Below are positions 61,898-64,000 of a DNA stretch of 64,000 nucleotides, one piece after another; positions within the stretch are counted from its first letter, which is position 1, and every line of letters starts with the position of its first letter. Source of the DNA: Kutzneria buriramensis (GTDB lineage Bacteria; Actinomycetota; Actinomycetes; Mycobacteriales; Pseudonocardiaceae); assembly GCF_003387475.1 (NCBI RefSeq), contig NZ_QUNO01000002.1:372001-436000 (forward strand). The letters run 5' to 3'. The position numbers and the translations under genes were made by a program. Under the pieces are notes generated by a model that did no database searches, was not told the DNA's origin, and was given only the letters and a program-made list of their open reading frames with translations.

Positions 61898-63583
61898 TCA
61901 GGACTCCACGACCGTGACGGACTCGGGGGCGCCGGGCGTCGCCGAGGCGAACAGCACCGTGCCGGCAGCCTCCACCTGACCGCTGCCCAGATTGCAGACC
62001 ACCCGCAGGTCGCCGCGGTGCAGCACGATCACGCGCCGCTGCTCGTCGATGTCGACCGACAGCCGGTGCAGTCGGGGATCGGACAGCTCGGGCCGGCTCC
62101 GCCGCAGGGCGATGAGCGCCTTGTACGTGGCCAGCACCTCGGCGTGCCCGCCCTCGCCGACCTCCGCCCACCGCAGCTTGGACCGGTCGAACGTGGCCGG
62201 ATCCATCGGGTCCGGCACGTCCTGCGCGGCCCAGCCGTGGTCGGCGAACTCCTTGCGACGGCCGGTCCGCACGGCGTCGGCCAGCCGCGGGTCCGGGAAC
62301 GAGGCGAAGAACTGCCACGGCGTCGACGCCGCCCACTCCTCGCCCATGAAGATCATCGGCGTGTACGGGGAACACAGCACGATCGCCGCGCCGCAGGCCA
62401 GCAGCCCCGGCGACACCGTCGCGGACAGCCGGTCGCCGGTGGCGCGATTGCCGATCTGGTCGTGGTTCTGGAGGTACGCCAGGAACCGGTGCCCCTGGGC
62501 GGTCAGGGTGTCCACCGGGCGTCCGTGGTGCCGCTGCCGGAACGACGACCACGTGCCGGCGTGGAAGAAGACCCCGGTCAAGGTGGCCGCAAGCGCTTGC
62601 AACGAGCCGAAGTCCGCGTAGTAGCCCTGGCGTTCGCCGGACAGCGTGGTGTGCAGGCAGTGGTGCAGGTCGTCGCTCCACTGCGCCTGCAACCCGTAGC
62701 CGCCGGCCTCGCGCGGCGTGACCAGCTTGGGGTCGTTGAGATCCGACTCGGCGATCAACGTCAGCGGCCGCCGCAGGTGTGCCGACAGAGCGTCCACTTC
62801 GGACGACAGCTCCTCCAGCAGGTGCGTGGCCCGCCGGTCGGACAGCGCGTGCACGGCGTCCAGCCGCAGCCCGTCGATGTGGAAGTCCCGCAGCCAGCTC
62901 AGCGCGTTGTCGATGACGTACCGCCGCACCTCGTCGGACTGCGGGCCGTCGAGGTTGAGGGTGGGGCCCCAGATGGTCTGGCCCGCGAAGTACGGTCCGA
63001 ACTTGTCCAGGTATGCCCCGGACGGCCCGAGGTGGTTGTAGACCACGTCCAGCAGCACGGCCAGGCCGCGGGCGTGGCAGGCGTCCACGAAGCGCTTGAA
63101 CCCGTCCGGTCCGCCGTAGGAAGCCTGCGTCGCGTACCACAGGACGCCGTCGTAGCCCCAGCCGTGCGGGCCGTCGAAGGCGTTGACCGGCAACACCTCC
63201 ACGAAGTCGACGCCGAGGTCGACCAGGTGGTCCAGCCGGCCGATGGCGGCGTCGAAGGTGCCCTCGGGCGTGAACGTGCCGACGTGCAGCTCGTACACGA
63301 CGCCGCCGGGCAGTTGGCGGCCGGTCCAGCCGGAATCCGTCCACTGGAAGGAAGACTGGTCGTACAAACACGACCGGGCGTGCACGCCGTCGGGCTGCCA
63401 GCGGGACCGGGGATCCGGCAGCTCGTCGGGTTCCTCGTCCAGCTGGAAGGCGTAGTCCGGGGCGGCGTCGGCCACGGAGACCCGCCACCAGCCGTCCTCG
63501 GCCGGCGCCATGTCGTGCACGGAAGGTCCATTGTGGACCCGAACGCGGGAGCGGTTCGGGGCCCACACGGAGAATTCGGTCAC
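61898..63583 (-). CDS. treZ: Malto-oligosyltrehalose trehalohydrolase
   Basis: This 561-aa GH13 enzyme releases trehalose from maltooligosyl-trehalose made by TreY. It has an N-terminal E-set/CBM48-like domain (FSVWAPNRSRVRVH), the TIM barrel with DVVYNHLGPSG, catalytic-site motifs GLRLDAVHAL (nucleophile D) and LIAESDLN (acid E), YLQNHDQIGNR and the C-terminal beta domain. The GTG start overlaps the treY stop. Confidence 0.95.
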   Translation of the reverse strand: MTEFSVWAPNRSRVRVHNGPSVHDMAPAEDGWWRVSVADAAPDYAFQLDEEPDELPDPRSRWQPDGVHARSCLYDQSSFQWTDSGWTGRQLPGGVVYELHVGTFTPEGTFDAAIGRLDHLVDLGVDFVEVLPVNAFDGPHGWGYDGVLWYATQASYGGPDGFKRFVDACHARGLAVLLDVVYNHLGPSGAYLDKFGPYFAGQTIWGPTLNLDGPQSDEVRRYVIDNALSWLRDFHIDGLRLDAVHALSDRRATHLLEELSSEVDALSAHLRRPLTLIAESDLNDPKLVTPREAGGYGLQAQWSDDLHHCLHTTLSGERQGYYADFGSLQALAATLTGVFFHAGTWSSFRQRHHGRPVDTLTAQGHRFLAYLQNHDQIGNRATGDRLSATVSPGLLACGAAIVLCSPYTPMIFMGEEWAASTPWQFFASFPDPRLADAVRTGRRKEFADHGWAAQDVPDPMDPATFDRSKLRWAEVGEGGHAEVLATYKALIALRRSRPELSDPRLHRLSVDIDEQRRVIVLHRGDLRVVCNLGSGQVEAAGTVLFASATPGAPESVTVVES

Positions 63584-64000
63584 GAACGCACCGCCAAGGC
63601 AACCGGGTACTGGGACAGCAGGTCGGACAGCAGCGGCGCGTCGGAGGACACCGGCCGCCCGGTGATCACGTCGGTCCACTCGCCGGCCGGCAGCGGCAGC
63701 ACGGTGTCCCGCCAGCCGCCGGCGGCGTCGAGCCCGATCGGCAGCCGCGTGCACACCGCGACCAGGTTCTCGCCGCGCGCGAACGCCAGCGCGTGCGCGG
63801 CCGCCGGGCCCTGCGCGGGCACCGGGCGGTAGCCGGTGAACAGCTCCGGACGGTCCCGCCGCAGCCGTAGCACACGGGTCGTGACCAGCAGTTTCGCCGC
63901 GCCGGTGGCGTCGATCTCGGGCAGCCAGCCGTCGTCGATCCGCGCCAGCAGCGCCTTGCGCAGCTCGAAGTCCACCGGCCGCCGGTTGTCCGGGTCGACC
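63580..64000 (-). CDS. treY: Malto-oligosyltrehalose synthase, C-terminal part
   Basis: The reading frame is open from the window edge (VDPDNRRPVDFELRKALLARID) and ends GTGA-overlapping with treZ. Segments PVDFELRKALLARI, TTRVLRLRRDRPELF and the end of the C-terminal beta domain (ALAFARGENLVAVCTRLP) match TreY. TreY converts the reducing end of maltodextrin to a trehalose unit. The N-terminal catalytic part lies outside the window. Confidence 0.92.
   Translation of the reverse strand, partial: VDPDNRRPVDFELRKALLARIDDGWLPEIDATGAAKLLVTTRVLRLRRDRPELFTGYRPVPAQGPAAAHALAFARGENLVAVCTRLPIGLDAAGGWRDTVLPLPAGEWTDVITGRPVSSDAPLLSDLLSQYPVALAVRS

Overview
The window is about 70% G+C with short intergenic gaps, many 4-base start/stop overlaps (ATGA, GTGA, TTGA) and GTG/TTG starts. 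It encodes a WhiB protein, an ANTAR protein, a SigF/SigB-type partner-switching operon, TreY/TreZ, a DUF222/HNH endonuclease and NarL-type two-component systems. This gene set points to a filamentous or soil actinomycete, probably of the order Pseudonocardiales (inference; no rRNA is present).

Layout. 1-5976: a co-oriented sugar-uptake and catabolism operon with two ABC permeases, an NAD-dependent epimerase, a ThuA-like protein, two Gfo/Idh/MocA oxidoreductases and a TIM-barrel sugar isomerase. 6152-10616: small regulatory and household genes, including a NarL regulator, a TetR/SRPBCC divergent pair with a visible operator, an ankyrin-repeat protein and a GT87-type mannosyltransferase. 10703-15646: an FtsX-type ABC exporter divergent from a histidine kinase/response regulator pair.

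15808-40202 is the most distinctive region, an extracellular contractile injection system (eCIS, phage-tail-like) locus. It opens with a membrane-tethered ECF sigma factor fusion and an orphan LuxR-type regulator. A leftward operon follows with a DUF4255 cap protein, a PAAR tip, a papain-like cysteine protease and an unknown protein. The divergent rightward structural operon encodes sheath, tube, a tail-assembly chaperone with a likely programmed -1 frameshift, a DUF4157 protein, two further tube paralogues, a LysM protein, VgrG-like spike, gp25 wedge, baseplate J, tail protein I and a collagen-like zinc-ribbon membrane protein. Mobile-element debris (DUF222/HNH gene, IS3 and IS5 remnants) and a DinB gene at 33418-36087 separate this operon from two more probable eCIS-linked genes, a secreted beta-propeller protein and a single-pass NEW3-like membrane protein. 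A conserved ~78-bp element lies 44 bp from the divergent leftward start in both halves, which ties them together. No AAA+ ATPase, tape-measure or tail-fibre gene was seen in the window.

40213-58930 is mixed chromosomal content: DUF1992, HD hydrolase, GlxA-type regulator, Nudix, GH75 chitosanase, a large LAL-type LuxR regulator, an ABC exporter, a PDZ serine protease, homocysteine methyltransferase, methyltransferase, an SsuA-like lipoprotein, a MarR/MBL divergent pair with its operator, a nucleotidyltransferase and a nucleoside hydrolase. 59030-61893 holds a general-stress module (STAS antagonist, anti-sigma kinase, sigma factor, ANTAR protein, WhiB) with matching GTTT-N15/17-GGGTA promoter motifs. 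The window ends in the trehalose genes treZ and treY (partial), read leftward. No tRNA, rRNA or CRISPR array was seen.
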